Shown: positions 55,768 through 64,000 of the stretch, piece after piece
How positions within the stretch are numbered: the first letter of the stretch is position 1
How the letters are laid out: every line of letters starts with the position of its first letter
Source of the DNA: Ancylobacter sp. TS-1
GTDB lineage: Bacteria; Pseudomonadota; Alphaproteobacteria; Rhizobiales; Xanthobacteraceae
NCBI RefSeq assembly: GCF_009223885.1
Contig: NZ_CP045144.1
Location: forward strand, 1,612,001-1,676,000
Length of the DNA: 64,000 nt
Direction of reading: 5' to 3'
Notes under the pieces: generated by a model
Database searches by the model: none
The model's input: the letters and a program-made list of their open reading frames with translations, nothing else
What the model was told of the DNA's origin: nothing
Position numbers and translations under genes: made by a program

Positions 55768-55922
55768 GCGCGGGAGCGCCCGCTCAACGCTTCGTGACCC
55801 CCGACCGCCTTGCGGTTTCGCAAAAAGAGGCCCTTGCTGCTATTATAAAGCAACGGCCGGCTAGAAGCGGCCGCAAACCGGTCGCCCAATCATGGGGACC
55901 GAGACAACAGGAGGGTGCAGTC

Positions 55923-56834
55923 ATGGCCCGTTCCGCTATGAGCTTGCCTTCCGCCGAGGGCGGCCTCAACCGCTATCTGGCGGAAATTCGCCGGTTCCCC
56001 ATGCTGGAGCCGCAGGAAGAATACATGCTCGCCAAGCGCTGGCGCGAGCACGAGGACCCGGAAGCCGCGCACAGGCTCGTCACCAGCCATCTGCGTCTCG
56101 TGGCCAAGATCGCCATGGGCTATCGCGGCTACGGCCTGCCGATCTCCGAGGTCATCTCGGAAGGCAATGTCGGCCTGATGCAGGCGGTGAAGCGCTTCGA
56201 GCCCGACAAGGGCTTCCGCCTCGCCACCTACGCCATGTGGTGGATCAAGGCCTCGATCCAGGAGTACATCCTGCGCTCGTGGAGCCTCGTGAAGATGGGC
56301 ACCACGGCGGCGCAGAAGAAGCTGTTCTTCAATCTGCGCAAGGCCAAGAGCCAGATCTCGGCGCTTGAGGAGGGCGACCTGCGCCCCGATCAGGTGCAGC
56401 TGATCGCCACCAAGCTCGGCGTGACCGCGCAGGAGGTCATCGAGATGAACCGCCGCCTCGGCGGCGATTCCTCGCTGAACGCCCCGCTGCGCGGCGATGT
56501 CGAGGGCGGCGGCGAATGGCAGGACTGGCTGGCCGATGACAGCGACAGCCAGGAATCGGTGCTGGTCGAGCATGAGGAGATGGACAACCGGCGCAATGCG
56601 CTGTCGGGGGCCCTCTCGGTCCTCAACGAGCGCGAGCGCCGCATCTTCGAGGCGCGCCGGCTGTCCGACGACCCGATGACGCTCGAGGATCTGGCATCCG
56701 AGTTCGGCGTGTCGCGCGAGCGCGTGCGTCAGATCGAGGTGCGCGCCTTCGAGAAGGTGCAGAAGGCGGTGATCGACCGCGTGCACCAGATGGAGACGGC
56801 GCCGATGCGGCAGGAGTCTTCGCCGGCGATGTGA
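55923..56834 (+). CDS. rpoH: RNA polymerase heat-shock sigma factor RpoH
   Basis: 303 aa. Region 2 AHRLVTSHLRLVAKIAMGYRGYGLPISEVISEGNVGLMQAVKRFEPDKGFRLATYAMWWIKASIQEYILRSWSLVK is sigma-32 type. The RpoH box QKKLFFNLRKAK is present. Region 4.2 LEDLASEFGVSRERVRQIEVRAFEKVQ. GGAGG before the ATG. Upstream, a TATTATA-containing AT-rich patch at about 55840-55850 in a TTGCT/AGCAA inverted repeat may be its promoter. Possible control by temperature at RNA or protein level cannot be judged. Confidence 0.96.
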   Translation: MARSAMSLPSAEGGLNRYLAEIRRFPMLEPQEEYMLAKRWREHEDPEAAHRLVTSHLRLVAKIAMGYRGYGLPISEVISEGNVGLMQAVKRFEPDKGFRLATYAMWWIKASIQEYILRSWSLVKMGTTAAQKKLFFNLRKAKSQISALEEGDLRPDQVQLIATKLGVTAQEVIEMNRRLGGDSSLNAPLRGDVEGGGEWQDWLADDSDSQESVLVEHEEMDNRRNALSGALSVLNERERRIFEARRLSDDPMTLEDLASEFGVSRERVRQIEVRAFEKVQKAVIDRVHQMETAPMRQESSPAM

Positions 56835-56864
56835 CGCCTGCGGCCTGCAAGCCGACCGATCGAG

Positions 56865-56889
56865 GGGCGCCCGCAAGGGCGCCCTTTTT
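56865..56889 (+). terminator. rho-independent terminator of rpoH
   Basis: Perfect 8-bp stem GGGCGCCC - GCAA - GGGCGCCC followed by five T, 30 nt after the stop. Confidence 0.94.
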
Positions 56890-56915
56890 CGTGAGGAAAC
56901 GTGGATGCCCGGCGG

Positions 56916-57371
56916 TCAGGCCGGCAGAGCGTGGTCGGCGGGCGGCGGCGCGGCATGCGCCGAGTACGCGCTGGCCTGCCGCACATCGTGGGAGAGCACG
57001 TCGCGGATGCTGAGCACACCGACGAGCTGGTGCTCTTCCAGCACCGGCAGATGGCGCACATGATGGCTGTCCATCAGCGCGCGCACATGGTCGACCGTGT
57101 CGTCCATGGCGCAGGAGATCATGTTGCGGGACATCAGGTCGCCGACAGTGATCTTGAGCGCGGCCGCGCCGCGCTCGGCGACCGCCCGCACGACGTCGCG
57201 CTCGGAGAAGATGCCGACGACGGTGTCGCCCTCCGAGCCGCAGGCGTCCTTCACCACCACGGCGCCGATGCGCTCGCGGTTGAGCAATGTCGCTGCCATT
57301 TCAACGGTCTCCGACATGCGGATGGTCGGCACGCGCGCGTTCTTCAGCTTCATGAGATCGGCGACAAGCAT
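56916..57371 (-). CDS. CBS-domain pair protein
   Basis: 151 aa. Two CBS domains: about 10-68 (VPTIRMSETVEMAATLLNRERIGAVVVKD ... VVGIFSERDVVRAVAERG) and 78-138 (DLMSRNMISCAMDDTVDHVRALMDSHHVRHLPVLEEHQLVGVLSIRDVL). Stand-alone CBS proteins usually bind adenosine nucleotides and regulate a partner. Partner not visible here. About 130 nt of its own upstream region. Confidence 0.9.
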   Translation of the reverse strand: MLVADLMKLKNARVPTIRMSETVEMAATLLNRERIGAVVVKDACGSEGDTVVGIFSERDVVRAVAERGAAALKITVGDLMSRNMISCAMDDTVDHVRALMDSHHVRHLPVLEEHQLVGVLSIRDVLSHDVRQASAYSAHAAPPPADHALPA

Positions 57372-57504
57372 GGCGTATCCCTCTGGTCGTGGTGCCTAGA
57401 CCGTCACGCTTCTTATTCTTTTGTCTAAGTCTGGTATGCAATACACACGCCGTCAATGAAATCCGTTGCGGCAGCGCAGCATCGACGCGCACGAGAACAA
57501 ACAA

Positions 57505-57530
57505 AAAGGCCCGCCTGGGGGCGGGCCTTT
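57505..57530 (-). terminator. rho-independent terminator of the pnt operon
   Basis: Perfect 11-bp stem AAAGGCCCGCC / GGCGGGCCTTT with 4-nt loop; on the minus strand it is followed by TTTGTTTG-type T-rich DNA. 28 nt past the pntB stop. Confidence 0.92.
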
Positions 57531-57557
57531 CGGGTTTGAGGGGGGCAGGCGCCCCGG

Positions 57558-58961
57558 TCAGTGGTTGAGGTTCTTGACGATGTCCTCGACCATTTTCTTG
57601 GCGTCGGCGAACAGCATCATGGTGTTGTCGCGGAAGAACAGCTCGTTCTCGACGCCGGCATAGCCCGCCGCCATGCCGCGCTTGATGAACAGCACCGTCT
57701 TCGCCCGCTCCACGTCCAGGATCGGCATGCCGTAGATCGCCGAGGTCGGGTCGGTCTTGGCCGCCGGGTTGGTCACGTCGTTGGCGCCGATGACGAAGGC
57801 CACGTCCGCCTGCGCGAACTCCGAGTTGATGTCCTCCAGCTCGAACACCTCGTCATAGGGAACGTTGGCTTCCGCCAGCAGCACGTTCATGTGCCCGGGC
57901 ATGCGCCCCGCCACCGGATGGATGGCGTATTTCACCTCGACGCCCTCCTCCTTCAGCTTGTCCGCCATCTCGCGCAGCGCGTGCTGCGCCTGCGCCACCG
58001 CCATGCCGTAGCCCGGCACGATGATCACCTTGGCCGCGTTCTTCATGATGAAGGCCGCGTCCTCGGCCGAGCCCTGCTTGACCGGGCGCGTCTCCGCTCC
58101 CCCCGCCGGGCCCGCCGAGGCGTCGCCGCCGAAGCCGCCCAGGATCACCGAGACGAAGCTCCGGTTCATGCCCTTGCACATGATGTAGCTCAGGATCGCG
58201 CCCGACGAGCCCACCAGCGCGCCGGTGATGATCAGCGCCGTGTTGCCCAGCGTGAAGCCGATGCCCGCCGCCGCCCAGCCCGAGTAGGAGTTCAGCATCG
58301 ACACCACCACCGGCATGTCGGCGCCGCCGATCGGGATGATCAGCAGGCCGCCGAACACCAGGCTGGCGATCACGATCAGCCAGAACACCGTGTGGCTCTC
58401 GGTCACGGTCAGCACGCCGACCAGCACCACGATCAGCAGGGCCAGGCCCGCATTGATCACGTGCCGGCCCGGCAGCAGGATCGGCTTGCCGCTCATATTG
58501 CCGTTCAGCTTGGCGAAGGCGATCACCGAGCCGGTGAAGGTGATGGCGCCGATCGCCACGCCCAGGCTCATCTCGATCAGCGCCTGCGCGTGGATCTCGC
58601 CCGGCGCGCCGATGCCGAAGGCCCCCGGCGCGTAGAGCGCCGCCGCCGCCACCGCCACCGCCGCAAGGCCCACCAGCGAGTGGAACGCCGCCACCAGCTG
58701 CGGCATCTGCGTCATCGCGATCTTCTTCGCGATCACCGCGCCGGCGCCGCCGCCCAGCGCCAGACCGCCGAGCACCAGCGCCCAGCCACCGAGCCCCGCC
58801 GGCGGCGAGGCCGCCAGCGTCGTCACTATGGCGATGGTCATGCCGACCATGCCGAACAGATTGCCCTGGCGCGACGTCACCGGGCTGGACAGCCCGCGCA
58901 GCGCCAGAATGAACAGGACCCCCGAGACGAGGTAGAGGACAGCGACCAGATTGGCGTTCAT
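57558..58961 (-). CDS. pntB: NAD(P) transhydrogenase subunit beta
   Basis: 467 aa. Proton-translocating transhydrogenase beta subunit. The membrane half (about 1-260) has eight or nine helices; the NADP-binding domain III includes VIIVPGYGMAVAQAQHALREMADKLKEEGVEVKYAIHPVAGRMPGHMNVLLAEANVPYDEVFELEDINSEF (about 312-380), a highly conserved segment. Last gene of pntAA-pntAB-pntB. Confidence 0.97.
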   Translation of the reverse strand: MNANLVAVLYLVSGVLFILALRGLSSPVTSRQGNLFGMVGMTIAIVTTLAASPPAGLGGWALVLGGLALGGGAGAVIAKKIAMTQMPQLVAAFHSLVGLAAVAVAAAALYAPGAFGIGAPGEIHAQALIEMSLGVAIGAITFTGSVIAFAKLNGNMSGKPILLPGRHVINAGLALLIVVLVGVLTVTESHTVFWLIVIASLVFGGLLIIPIGGADMPVVVSMLNSYSGWAAAGIGFTLGNTALIITGALVGSSGAILSYIMCKGMNRSFVSVILGGFGGDASAGPAGGAETRPVKQGSAEDAAFIMKNAAKVIIVPGYGMAVAQAQHALREMADKLKEEGVEVKYAIHPVAGRMPGHMNVLLAEANVPYDEVFELEDINSEFAQADVAFVIGANDVTNPAAKTDPTSAIYGMPILDVERAKTVLFIKRGMAAGYAGVENELFFRDNTMMLFADAKKMVEDIVKNLNH

Positions 58962-58971
58962 CGGTGCGCCC

Positions 58972-59451
58972 TCACTTCTTCTTCGAGTACATGGCGAGCA
59001 TCCGGCTGGTCACCAGGAACCCGCCGAAGATGTTCACGCTGGCCAGAACCAGCCCGATGAAGCCGAAGCCCCGCGCCCATTCGGTGCCCTCGGCCACCGT
59101 GTCCACGCCCACCGCCAGCAGCGCCCCCACCACGATCACCGAGGAGATCGCGTTGGTCACGCTCATCAGCGGCGTGTGCAGCGCCGGCGTCACCGACCAC
59201 ACCACGTAGTAGCCCACGAACACCGCCAGCACGAAGATGGCGAGCCGGAACACGAACGGGTCGATCGCCCCGCCGGTCAGCGCATGCGCCGCCGCTCCCG
59301 CCGCCTGTCCCGCGATGTCCGCGTAGTTCTGTGCCGCCGCTTCCGCATAGGCCTGCGCCGCCTGTGCCGCCTGGCGCGCCACCTCGGCCGCCATGCGCGC
59401 TCCCTCGACCGCGTTCTGGGCGACCGCGTCGCCCGTTGCCGGATTGGCCAT
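58972..59451 (-). CDS. pntAB: NAD(P) transhydrogenase subunit alpha part 2
   Basis: 159 aa from the ATG ([10 protein letters not shown]); a TTG three codons earlier is possible, but AGGGGA stands at good distance from the ATG. An Ala/Gln-rich helical linker of about 65 residues precedes the membrane segment [51 protein letters not shown] and a final helix. The long linker is unusual; the family core is about 100 aa. 10 nt before pntB. Confidence 0.93.
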   Translation of the reverse strand: MANPATGDAVAQNAVEGARMAAEVARQAAQAAQAYAEAAAQNYADIAGQAAGAAAHALTGGAIDPFVFRLAIFVLAVFVGYYVVWSVTPALHTPLMSVTNAISSVIVVGALLAVGVDTVAEGTEWARGFGFIGLVLASVNIFGGFLVTSRMLAMYSKKK

Positions 59452-59564
59452 TTCCCTCAATCCCCTGACGTCTGTTCACGAGGCGCGTGCCGCGCCTGCC
59501 CGCGCCGCCCGCCTCTTCATCCCTCTTTGCCGGGCGCGCCCCCGGCGCGCCCGCAAGGCTCAGA

Positions 59565-60710
59565 TCACGCCGCGTCCGCCGGCTTGAAGGACGGGTGCAC
59601 CACGACCCCGTCCCGGGTCAGCAGCGTCGCCTTCACAAGCTCGTCGTCCCACTTCACCGAAAGGCTCTTCGTCGCCTTGTCCACCAGCGTCTCCACGAAG
59701 GCGTACAGGTTCTTGGCGTAGAGCTGCGAGGCCGTGGCCGCCAGACGGCCCGGCACGTTCAGGTGCCCGACGATCTTCGCGCCGTTCGCCGTCACCACCA
59801 CCTCGCCGGGGACCGCGCCCTCGACATTGCCGCCGCGCTCCACCGCCAGGTCGATCAGCACCGAGCCCGGCTTCATCGACGCCACCATCTCCGCGCTCAC
59901 CAGCTGCGGCGCCGCCCGGCCCGGGATCAGCGCCGTGGTGATGACGATGTCCTGCTTGGCGATGTGCGTCGCCGTCAGCGCCGCCTGCTTGGCCTGGTAC
60001 TCCGCCGACATCGCCTTGGCGTAGCCGCCCGCCGTCTCGGCCTGCTTGAACTCCTCGTCCTCGACCGCGATGAACTTGGCGCCGAGAGACTCCACCTGCT
60101 CCTTCGAGGCCGGGCGCACATCGGTGGCCGAGACCACCGCCCCCAGCCGGCGCGCCGTGGCGATCGCCTGCAGGCCGGCCACGCCCGCCCCCATCACGAA
60201 CACCCGCGCCGCCGGCACCGTGCCCGCCGCCGTCATCATCATCGGGAAGGCCCGGCCGAACTCGGCGGCCGCGTCCACCACCGCGCGATAACCGGCGAGG
60301 TTCGCCTGGGAGGACAGCACGTCCATCACCTGCGCCCTTGTGATGCGCGGCATCAGCTCCATCGCGAAGCTCGACACCCCCGCCTTGGCCAGCGCCTCGA
60401 GCTCGCTCTCGTGCCCGTGCGGGTCCATGATGGCGATCGCCAGCGCCCCGGGATTGACCCCCTTCAGCGCCGCCGCCGCAGGACGGCGCACCCCGAGCAC
60501 GATGTCCGCACCCGCGACCGCAGCCGCGTTGTCCGCCACCACCCGCGCTCCCGCGCCCTCATACTCCGAATCCCCGATCCCGGACGCAACTCCCGCACCC
60601 GACGAAACAAAAACCTCCGCGCCCAATCCAATGTAGCGCTTTACCGTGTCGGCAGACGCGGCGACCCGTGGCTCCGAACCAGAGCTCTCCTTGACTACTG
60701 CGATGCGCAT
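59565..60710 (-). CDS. pntAA: NAD(P) transhydrogenase subunit alpha part 1
   Basis: 381 aa NAD-binding soluble subunit. Starts MRIAVVKESSGSEPRVAASADTVKRY, typical alanine-dehydrogenase/PntA N-terminus. The NAD-binding fold is VFVMGAGVAGLQAIATARRLGAVVSATDVR (about 171-200); the mobile loop region SAEYQAKQA follows. It is split from part 2, as in alphaproteobacteria and Rhodospirillum. A 113-nt gap to pntAB holds a 10-bp GC hairpin (59531-59553). Confidence 0.96.
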   Translation of the reverse strand: MRIAVVKESSGSEPRVAASADTVKRYIGLGAEVFVSSGAGVASGIGDSEYEGAGARVVADNAAAVAGADIVLGVRRPAAAALKGVNPGALAIAIMDPHGHESELEALAKAGVSSFAMELMPRITRAQVMDVLSSQANLAGYRAVVDAAAEFGRAFPMMMTAAGTVPAARVFVMGAGVAGLQAIATARRLGAVVSATDVRPASKEQVESLGAKFIAVEDEEFKQAETAGGYAKAMSAEYQAKQAALTATHIAKQDIVITTALIPGRAAPQLVSAEMVASMKPGSVLIDLAVERGGNVEGAVPGEVVVTANGAKIVGHLNVPGRLAATASQLYAKNLYAFVETLVDKATKSLSVKWDDELVKATLLTRDGVVVHPSFKPADAA

Positions 60711-60719
60711 GGCTGGATC

Positions 60720-61013
60720 TCAGGAAGTAACGATCAGGGCGAGGACGAGCACACCGAGCAGGCTGAACAGCAGCTTGGGCTTGCCATCGCGGGAGCCGAG
60801 GCCGATCGCGGTCAGGGCGATGGCGGCCAGCGTGCCGAGGGTGAAGATGAACCAGTGGCCGTTCACGGCGCCAATCGCCAGCGCGATCATGAAGCTGACC
60901 AGATTGACCGTGCCCACCAGCGTCAGCTTGGTGAAGAACTCATAGGTGCCCTCGTGCTCGGCATAGTCGTTGCCGTCAGCCGTGGCGTATTCCGGCAGTC
61001 CGTGGTCGGCCAT
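60720..61013 (-). CDS. aa3-type cytochrome c oxidase subunit IV
   Basis: 97 aa. MADHGLPEYATADGNDYAEHEGTYEFFTKLTLVGTVNLV is the characteristic N-terminal half of the short bacterial COX4 (PF07835-like), with the EHEGTY motif before the first helix. Three hydrophobic segments. It lies 9 nt upstream of pntAA, an adjacency I recall from other rhizobia, so respiratory and transhydrogenase genes may be cotranscribed. Confidence 0.9.
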   Translation of the reverse strand: MADHGLPEYATADGNDYAEHEGTYEFFTKLTLVGTVNLVSFMIALAIGAVNGHWFIFTLGTLAAIALTAIGLGSRDGKPKLLFSLLGVLVLALIVTS

Positions 61014-61100
61014 CTGAGACCCCCTCCAAAGGAATAATAGAAGCGTGCCTCCGCTTTAGCGGAAGACGCCGGCTCGGGCAACGGCGCGCCGCCCCGGAGA

Positions 61101-62492
61101 CTAGGAGAGCCCGGCCTTTGCCAGCGCGGCGCCTTGCCGCGCCGCCACCTGCCCGACCTCGAAATCGGCGATGGCGTCCTCGAACAGGGCGTGGAAGTTC
61201 ATCTCCGCCTTCAGGTGCAGGAACACCCCGCCGAGGCCGATGGCGGCGCGGTCCATGAAGACGAATTCGCGCGGCACCCGCACCGGGCCCCTCTCCTTGA
61301 GCGCCTTGTGCACGCGGAACGCCTCGCGCCGCCCGTACTCGCCCGGCGCCACGCCGTCGGCGATGCTGCGCACACGGTCGTCGAGCAGCGGCCCGTAGAT
61401 GAAGCCGGCCCAGATGTTGAGCACCTCGATCAGCTCGCGGCTGAGCCCGCGGAAGCCCCAGGTCTCATAGGCATGGACGATGCGCGCCTCCTCGCCCCGC
61501 TGCAGGCCGCGATAGAGGTCGACGACACCGCCGACGAAGCTCGGCGGGAAGATGCGGATGCAGCCATAGTCGAGCAGGTTGATGCCTGCCGCCCGCCCCT
61601 CCGTCTCGAAGACGGTGTAGTTGCCGAGATGGGGATCGCCGTGAATGACGCCGAAACGGGCGAAGGGCAGCCACCAGGCGGCGAACATGGCGCGGGCGAT
61701 GGCGTTGCGCACCTCCAGCGGCTCGCCGACATAGTCGAGCAGGCGACCCCCCTCCAGCCAGTCGAGCGTGAGCAGGCGGCCGGTCGACAGATCGCGGTGC
61801 ACGCCCGGCACCCGCACGGCCGGCACATCGTGCAAGATGTCGGCATAGAGCGCCGCATGGGCGGCCTCGCGCCGGTAGTCCAGCTCCTCGCGCACCCGCG
61901 CGCCGATTTCCTCGGCGATCTCGCGGGTGTCGATGGCGGGCTCCATCCGGCGATGGATGGCGAGCACCACGCCAAGCTGCTTCAGGTCCGCCTCCACGGC
62001 GGACTGCATGTCGGGATATTGCAGCTTCACCGCCAGCTCGGCGCCGTCGGGCGCACGGGCACGGTGCACTTGCCCGAGCGAGGCGGCGGCGGCCGGCTCC
62101 TTGTCGAAGGAGAGGAAGCGGCCGGCCCAGTCGGGGCCGAGTTCCGCCATCATGCGGCGCTTCACGAAGGCCCAGCCCATGGGCGGCGCCTGGTTCTGCA
62201 GCGTCGCCAGCTCGGCGGCATATTCGGGCGGCAGCGCGTCGGGAATGGTGGCCAGAAGCTGGGCGACCTTCATGATCGGGCCCTTGAGGCCCCCCAGCGC
62301 GGCGGCCAGCGCCGCCGCATTGCCGCCATTGTGGTCGTCGACCCCGAACAGCCGCATGCCGGCGATGCGCGCCGCGACGCCGCCGACCTTCGTTCCGACG
62401 CGCGCATAGCGCGCCGCGCGGGCGGTCAGGCGGTTGGCCTCGCTGTCGCGCGGCGGGACCGGGGCGGAATCGGGCGTGTCGTCGTCGGACAT
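61101..62492 (-). CDS. AarF/UbiB family atypical kinase (ABC1/ADCK)
   Basis: 463 aa. The ABC1 KxGQ-type motif appears as LKGPIMKVAQLLATIPDALPPEYAAELATLQNQAPP (about 68-103). The Ala-rich loop AAASLGQVHRA (about 134-144), the Lys in LAVKLQYP, HGDPHLGNY (about 285-293) as catalytic loop, and LLDYGC as DFG-equivalent follow. Family members support ubiquinone or lipid metabolism as unconventional ATPases. GTG two codons upstream is another possible start. Confidence 0.92.
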   Translation of the reverse strand: MSDDDTPDSAPVPPRDSEANRLTARAARYARVGTKVGGVAARIAGMRLFGVDDHNGGNAAALAAALGGLKGPIMKVAQLLATIPDALPPEYAAELATLQNQAPPMGWAFVKRRMMAELGPDWAGRFLSFDKEPAAAASLGQVHRARAPDGAELAVKLQYPDMQSAVEADLKQLGVVLAIHRRMEPAIDTREIAEEIGARVREELDYRREAAHAALYADILHDVPAVRVPGVHRDLSTGRLLTLDWLEGGRLLDYVGEPLEVRNAIARAMFAAWWLPFARFGVIHGDPHLGNYTVFETEGRAAGINLLDYGCIRIFPPSFVGGVVDLYRGLQRGEEARIVHAYETWGFRGLSRELIEVLNIWAGFIYGPLLDDRVRSIADGVAPGEYGRREAFRVHKALKERGPVRVPREFVFMDRAAIGLGGVFLHLKAEMNFHALFEDAIADFEVGQVAARQGAALAKAGLS

Positions 62493-62538
62493 GCCCACTA
62501 GCTAGGACGCCGGCGCCGGCGCGCAACCGGGACGGCGC

Positions 62539-63039
62539 TCATGTCGCAGGACCGCCGCGCCGCGCCAGCTTCTGCGCCAGCAGCAGGCCGAGCACCGCCA
62601 GCGGGGTGAGGAAATCGGTGTAGAGGATGGGGCCGGCATTGCCGGCGGCGTGATTGCCGGTCTCGGCGATCTGGACGAGATGGCCGACGCCGGCGCCGCC
62701 GAGGAAGCCGAGCGAGACCACGCCGACCGCCGCGCGGAAGCCGGGCGACGACACGAAGGCGCCGATCACCCCGGCCAGGCCGATGCCGAGATTGGCCATG
62801 CCGACCTCGAACTGGAACGGGCTCGGCGCCCAGCCGATGGCGGCGGCGGACTGCGCGGCGAAGAAGACATGGCCGAGAAAGGCCCACAGCCCGACAAGGC
62901 CGACCGGGATCAGCAGGATGTACCGCAGAAGCTGGTCGGCTACCGCCGCGAGCGTGAGCGGGCGCGGCCCGCGCAGCAGGAGGACCGCCGGAATCGCCAG
63001 CGCCGCGACCCAGGCCAGCAGCGGAACCCAGAACACCAT
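62539..63039 (-). CDS. membrane protein of unknown function (DUF6790-like)
   Basis: 166 aa, four hydrophobic segments. MVFWVPLLAWVAALAIPAVLLL, then LLRYILLIPVGLVGLWAFLGHVFFA, FEVGMANLGIGLAGVIGAF, and a C-terminal helix. The FEVGMANLGIG and TGNHAAGNAGPILYTDFLTPLAVLGLL pieces resemble a DUF6790-type family; the name is from memory. GGGGAGA precedes the ATG. Confidence 0.75.
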   Translation of the reverse strand: MVFWVPLLAWVAALAIPAVLLLRGPRPLTLAAVADQLLRYILLIPVGLVGLWAFLGHVFFAAQSAAAIGWAPSPFQFEVGMANLGIGLAGVIGAFVSSPGFRAAVGVVSLGFLGGAGVGHLVQIAETGNHAAGNAGPILYTDFLTPLAVLGLLLAQKLARRGGPAT

Positions 63040-63109
63040 GTTGCATCTCCCCATGCGGGCCGGCCGCAAGGCCGCGCCCGAATGTCGGCACTCCCAAGCG
63101 CGAGTAAGC

Positions 63110-64000
63110 CTACTCGCCCCGGGCGATGCGCTCCAGCGCGGCGGCGACGGCGTCGCGGTGCTCGGTCAGCGCCTTGTAGGCGAGCTGCTCGGCATCGAGG
63201 CCGAGGATCTGCTCACGTAGCGAGGCGGCGAGCGCCCTCCCCTCCGGGTGGCGGCGGAAGGTCGAGAACGGGTCGACATGGATGCGCACCGCGAACAACA
63301 TGTCGCCGCTCGCCGGCATGCGGCGCAGCGCCTGCCGCTCCACCCGCACGAAGGCCTCCGGCGCCAGATTGGCGGGGTCGTCGAACCACTGGCGCGGGCG
63401 CTCCTTGGATTCGGGGTGGTGCAGTTCGTCGTCGGGATAGATCGACCAGTTCACCCGCCAGACCGGCTGGTCGACCTTCAGGTTCTCGAAGATGCGGTTC
63501 ATCACCCTGGCGAGCTTGGAGGGATAGCCCGGCACGTTCTCGTGCAGCCGGTCGAGCGTCTGGCCGAAACGCTCGGCAAGCGACCAGGCGGAGGGGAAGC
63601 ACAGCACGGCGGCGGTCAGCCGGTAGCCGGCCTCGCTCGGGGTGAGGATAAGCAGATCGTCGGAGACGAGCTGGCCGGCGATGGCGAGCGGCGCCTCGTC
63701 GGGATCGTCGAGGTCGAAGCTGCGGCCGGTCGGCACAACGGTGATGCGCCGCCCCTCCAGCCGGTAGAGGTCGGGGAAACGCGCCGTCACATGGTCGACG
63801 ATGAGCTGCAGCGCCTCGGCCTGCGACGGCCGGCTCGACGGCTCCTCGCGCAGCACCACGTCGCGCTTGTCGCGGATCAGCGCCTCGCGCTGCGCCAGCG
63901 TGGCGGCGAGCTTCGGGTCGGGCTCGATCCATTCGGCGAGATCGAGCGGGGCGAGGCCGACGGAGAACGCCTTGCGCGAGCCGTCATAGGGCGTGTGGGC
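63110..64000 (-). CDS. DUF3445 / heme-dependent oxidative N-demethylase-like protein (N-terminus beyond window)
   Basis: At least 296 residues are visible; the start lies outside the window. It reads HTPYDGSRKAFSVGLAPLDLAEWIEPDPKLAA near the visible start, and later VLCFPSAWSLAERFGQTLDRLHENVPGY, VNWSIYPDDELHHPES and RVERQALRRMPASGDMLFAVRIHVDP, a pattern I associate with DUF3445. Some family members are heme proteins that demethylate amines; this one is untested. Confidence 0.82.
   Translation of the reverse strand, partial: AHTPYDGSRKAFSVGLAPLDLAEWIEPDPKLAATLAQREALIRDKRDVVLREEPSSRPSQAEALQLIVDHVTARFPDLYRLEGRRITVVPTGRSFDLDDPDEAPLAIAGQLVSDDLLILTPSEAGYRLTAAVLCFPSAWSLAERFGQTLDRLHENVPGYPSKLARVMNRIFENLKVDQPVWRVNWSIYPDDELHHPESKERPRQWFDDPANLAPEAFVRVERQALRRMPASGDMLFAVRIHVDPFSTFRRHPEGRALAASLREQILGLDAEQLAYKALTEHRDAVAAALERIARGE

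Noticed and set aside
57420..57460. GTATGCAATAC palindrome upstream of the CBS-domain gene
   Set aside because: Looks like a GntR-type half-site pair, but there is no adjacent regulator and no second copy in the window.
59531..59553. Perfect 10-bp GC hairpin between pntAA and pntAB
   Set aside because: No T run on the minus strand, and it lies inside a conserved operon, so I do not call it a terminator; a stabilising or pausing element at most.

Overview
The window is about 64 kb of GC-rich, gene-dense chromosome from an alphaproteobacterium of the Hyphomicrobiales (rhizobial) type. Supporting markers are an RpoH with the RpoH box, a split transhydrogenase (pntAA/pntAB/pntB), an aa3-type cytochrome oxidase subunit IV of the short alphaproteobacterial kind, a rhizobial malonate (mat) locus, DUF1488 and an rpsU starting with TTG. 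A Xanthobacteraceae-like host (Xanthobacter/Ancylobacter/Starkeya) is my guess, not something the sequence proves. I saw no phage, insertion sequence, rRNA or CRISPR. Nearly all genes share the same high third-position GC.

Left part (1-22.9 kb): a Bcr/CflA-type MFS exporter cut by the window edge, a TRAP permease pair without a binding protein, an AI-2E family protein coupled to an alpha/beta hydrolase, an RND efflux pump with its lipoprotein adaptor, and a compact seven-gene Mrp-like antiporter operon (E-F-G-[MbhD/MbhE/MnhB fusion]-C-D-D'). Next come a DUF900-type lipoprotein hydrolase, a patatin-GntP-GltS operon, rpsU and a cold-shock gene.

Middle part (23-33 kb): a complete malonate utilisation locus, with matR divergent from matA-matB-matP-matQ-matM. 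Malonate would enter by a TRAP transporter, be activated by MatB and be decarboxylated by MatA to acetyl-CoA. A MatR-type dyad lies in the divergent promoter. A small stress-like locus follows (42-aa basic protein, second cold-shock gene, transglutaminase, DUF1488 protein, 103-aa protein). An 18-20 nt element is repeated exactly in the 3' regions of both cold-shock genes and in the leader of the 103-aa gene, each time flanked by non-conserved but complementary arms.

Catabolic island (33-51.5 kb): two modules. Module 1 has a GntR regulator, a semialdehyde-type aldehyde dehydrogenase, a class III omega-aminotransferase, a HyuA/HyuB ATP-dependent cyclic-amide hydrolase pair and a complete PotABCD-type ABC importer. 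Three of its promoter regions share a GTGATCAC palindrome. The enzyme set reads as lactam (or other cyclic amide) to omega-amino acid to semialdehyde to dicarboxylate. Module 2 has a LysR regulator, an MHS-type MFS importer, a RutA/SfnG-like flavin monooxygenase, a flavin reductase, a CaiB-type CoA-transferase and a crotonase. Two of its promoters share a 22-bp site with 19 identical positions. Its substrate is unknown.

Right part (51.5-64 kb): glutathione-dependent formaldehyde detoxification (frmR-adhC-fghA, with a dyad upstream of frmR), tRNA-Glu(CUC), a pseudouridine synthase head-to-head with a small membrane protein, rpoH, a CBS-domain protein, the pntAA-pntAB-pntB operon preceded by a cytochrome oxidase subunit IV gene, an AarF/UbiB kinase, a membrane protein of unknown function and a DUF3445 protein running off the edge.
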